DNA of 64,000 nucleotides, from the NCBI GenBank assembly GCA_001949185.1, contig BDGG01000001.1, positions 1,670,263 to 1,734,262 of the forward strand. The letters run 5' to 3'. Below are positions 61,890-64,000 of this stretch, piece after piece (position 1 is the stretch's first letter; each line of letters opens with the position of its first letter). Source of the stretch: Ramazzottius varieornatus (lineage: Eukaryota; Tardigrada; Eutardigrada; Parachela; Ramazzottiidae). Under the pieces are notes generated by a model. It saw nothing but the letters and a program-made list of their open reading frames with translations, was not told the DNA's origin and ran no database searches. Made by a program: the position numbers and the translations under genes.

Positions 61890-63299
61890 GGTCCACCGAT
61901 GTTTGCTCGTCCAAGAAGCTTTCTCCGAAACACTTGTCCACGACCGCAATCTGACGCGAGTGAAGAGATTTCAGCTGACAAGATGAAAGCAGGTTAACTC
62001 CTCGCGGAACAAAGTATCTGAAAAGTGCGAAAGGAAAATATACGTCGGGCTGTAAAACTTGGTGAGCCGTAAGGCGCAAGATGATGATCGACGTACTACA
62101 AACAGCTGAGTGCATGCTCAACGGGCTCAACGAGCGAGTTCCACAAAGTTCTGCGGTCTGGGTCCACGAGTTTGCTGCCCAACGCGCCCTGTCGTACAGG
62201 GTTTGGCTCCTAGGAAATGCAGCAAGATGAAAAATTGGCCGAGCTTTATTCTTGAAGTGAAATTTGCAGACCTTAAGAACATTTGTGCGATACAAATCGT
62301 CGTCTACGGCCAAAACGTAAGAGAGCAGAGTTGAACATTCTGCCGCTCGCGGAAATCGTAAAGACAAAAACCTTCGGCGAAAAAGCAGAAAGAAGAGCAC
62401 ACCGTAAATACGCCTGTGAAACGCGTGTACAAGCTCAAAAACATTTCTAACAACAGAAGCTCTTCAGGGAATCTTCCAGAATTTTCTGTAGCCCGTCAAG
62501 ATCCGTGGAAGCAATCAGAATCAACCTGCATGCCTAAAACTAAAACCCAAACGAAAAGAGTTGTTGGATTGGGAAAAAAACGGGAACAGATGTATTGATA
62601 ACGTCAGTACGGTACAACAGGAAGTTTCGGTACCTCGTACTCAAAAGGAGTCTTACTACCGGTACCGCTTCGACCACCGCGAGCGGCTGAGCCGCGGCTC
62701 GCGGGAACGTTGCGGTTCAATCCCTGGGAACCAGCCTTGCCGTTTCCTTGTTCCAGTTCTATATGCTTGACCAGCTGGTTATCATAAGCATATTCCACCT
62801 TGTACGGCTCTTCGGGGCGCTCGCAACCCTCCTAGGGGCGCGGAAAGGTTGGTTTATCTTGCGTAGCCTTGGTCTTTGCCGCTTCGTTCTTGAGCTTCTT
62901 CGCTGGCTTTACTTCTACCGACTATGTACAGTTTCCTGGAGAGGCACGCCTGGCAGCCACCGAATCGCTCCTAGTCATCGGAATGTTCTTGGAGAAGGCG
63001 ATAGATGCTGCCGGCGCGACAGGATACAGTTTCTGGACAGTTCAGCTAGGTCGCTGAGTGGCTAATCTCTTCGCGGCCCGAGTCATGAAGGAAGTTTCCG
63101 AAGCTGTTTCGCACATGGTCGTATAGGAGGCTCGGCGAAGCTAAAATAGGCCGCTTTAGCCGTTCTTAGCCGCGGCTAAAATATTTTATATAAATCTATA
63201 CATGGTCGACGAATTCAGGACGTCGGGTTCATTAACTACCTTCTCACTAAGAAACGGTTGAACTTTGATATACATGTACGGTATGCAATTGGCGATGTT
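61890..63299. other. Unassigned region
   Basis: About 1.4 kb with no supported gene. A GC-rich palindrome CCGCGAGCGGCTGAGCCGCG lies at about 62678-62705, and another (AGCCGCGGCT) near 63167. Open stretches at 62798-62604 (minus) and 62869-63057 (plus, with one hydrophobic segment, VFAASFLSFFAGF) lack homology. Confidence 0.35.
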
Positions 63300-63883
63300 T
63301 CAACTTTCAACCTGTCCAACATCATGAAATTTACTGTTTGAATGGAAGGAAGTATCTGTTCTGGTGTCGGAAATGGACTTTGCAGAGGCCGCAGCAGGCA
63401 TTCTAAGTCCGTCCTTTAAGTACCCCGCCTGGAGAATGTCCATGGCAGATGGTGCCGTAGGAGAGGCTGCTTCCGTCATGGTTTCCGCATAGTTTGCGCT
63501 CTCGAAAGCGAGGAGAACATCGGACGTCGGCAAGCGAATTCGCCCAGACCGTTCTCCCGAGTGGCGCACGCTCTTCGGTAGGAACAATGGAAACATGCGC
63601 CACTTGAGATTATGAACATGCTCGATTCATTTGCCGATGGTCCCTATAATATTCATACCCTGAAGTAGCAAGGTTTTTCCATCAGGGAACGAACTTACCT
63701 CTTCGACTGCGTGACCAGCTGCGGCGAAACAGACTTCAAGTCGGTTAGGAACTCGAACCGAACGGTGAAAACCTGTATCCACAGAATGTATTGTTCGTTC
63801 ACGTCCGCGGCGAATTTCCGGGAAGAATCTATATCTGGCAGCAAGACCATCCTAGAAAAGTATGCCATACATGAAATACACAT
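63300..63883 (-). CDS. Candidate 3' exons of an unrecognised gene
   Basis: An exon at about 63860-63697 reads MVLLPDIDSSRKFAADVNEQ, YILWIQVFTVRFEFLTDLKS and VSPQLVTQSK. A terminal exon at about 63520-63300 reads VLLAFESANYAETMTEAASP and ends KFHDVGQVES stop. The intron between them holds a full-length GTGGCGCAC hairpin. The gene may continue past the right edge. Family not recognised. Confidence 0.4.
63520..63641. repeat. Full-length GTGGCGCAC hairpin element
   Basis: Complete copy with outer ends GGACGTCGGCAAGCGA and TTTGCCGATGGTCC, core CCCGAGTGGCGCACGCT..CATGCGCCACTTGAG; ~122 bp. Useful as a type copy of the GGACGTCGGC-ended subfamily. Confidence 0.8.
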
Positions 63884-64000
63884 GTACAGTAACTCGAAAC
63901 GATTACGACGTATTCACGCCAGACTGAAAAGGTACGTTTTCCTGGTCATGCTCATCTTACACGTATCGAACTTCATTATGGACGTGAAGAAAGTAGAAGT

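Noticed and set aside
62604-62798. 64-codon minus-strand frame with Arg/Gly-rich part
   Set aside because: Contains a GC-rich palindrome, lacks splice partners and has no family similarity.

Overview
The window looks like nuclear DNA of an invertebrate animal. Genes are split by short introns (about 55-600 bp, GT..AG) and lie on both strands with little space between them. Protein families include animal-type ones: a polo kinase with both polo boxes, a testis-specific-type serine kinase, CPEB with two RRMs and a ZZ zinc domain, LAMTOR2, GPCPD1 and a laminin gamma-like fragment. I cannot name the species; a compact marine invertebrate genome (sponge-like or similar) is a guess. There are two assembly gaps (N runs), at 4331-4380 and 44545-44691. 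No rRNA, tRNA, CRISPR or prokaryotic features were seen.

Layout. 0.2-2.7 kb (+): polo-like kinase lacking its 5' end. 3.1-5.5 kb (-): TSSK-like kinase with an ~780 bp foldback repeat in an intron. 5.8-14.2 kb: mostly decayed sequence with gene fragments (a frameshifted acidic-tail protein, a laminin gamma coiled-coil remnant, possible membrane-protein exons) and several inverted-repeat elements, including a TA-flanked foldback at 12.5 kb. 14.46-17.71 kb (+): a mosaic of two duplicated pieces, one copied inverted from the armadillo gene at 22-24 kb and one copied directly from the AAA ATPase/CPEB 3' region at 30-32.5 kb; both copies are broken. 18.3-19.8 and 20.4-21.3 kb (+): two coiled-coil proteins with one membrane segment each. 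21.5-27.9 kb (-): a nine-exon armadillo-repeat protein of about 1,300 residues that I cannot name. 28.3-29.2 kb (-): coiled-coil protein. 29.9-31.4 kb (+): intact meiotic-clade (spastin/fidgetin/katanin-like) AAA ATPase. 32.4-35.0 kb (-): CPEB. 35.9-41.9 kb (-): four or five unrecognised genes. 42.1-43.3 kb (-): BTB protein with a MATH-like N-terminus. 43.6-48.1 kb (-): GPCPD1 (CBM20 + GDPD). 48.4-53.2 kb (-): ERCC6/CSB. 53.5-54.3 kb: a non-autonomous hAT element with 8-bp target duplication. 54.7-55.6 kb (-): LAMTOR2. 56.9-60.7 kb (+): ECD (ecdysoneless/SGT1). 60.9-61.9 kb (-): mitochondrial peptidyl-tRNA hydrolase ICT1/MRPL58. 61.9-64 kb: largely unassigned, with one candidate minus-strand gene at the right edge.

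The genes do not form one pathway. They are a normal mix of housekeeping functions (transcription-coupled repair, lysosomal signalling, mitochondrial ribosome rescue, lipid turnover, translational control, cell division) and flagellum/cytoskeleton-type proteins. The most striking non-gene signal is a family of about twenty ~110-125 bp hairpin elements built around the core AAGTGGCGCACG...CGTGCGCCACTT. They sit in introns of nearly every multi-exon gene and in spacers, never in exons that I could verify. At least four further inverted-repeat families are present. Exon coordinates were read by eye from splice consensus and protein-family continuity, and may be off by a few bases.
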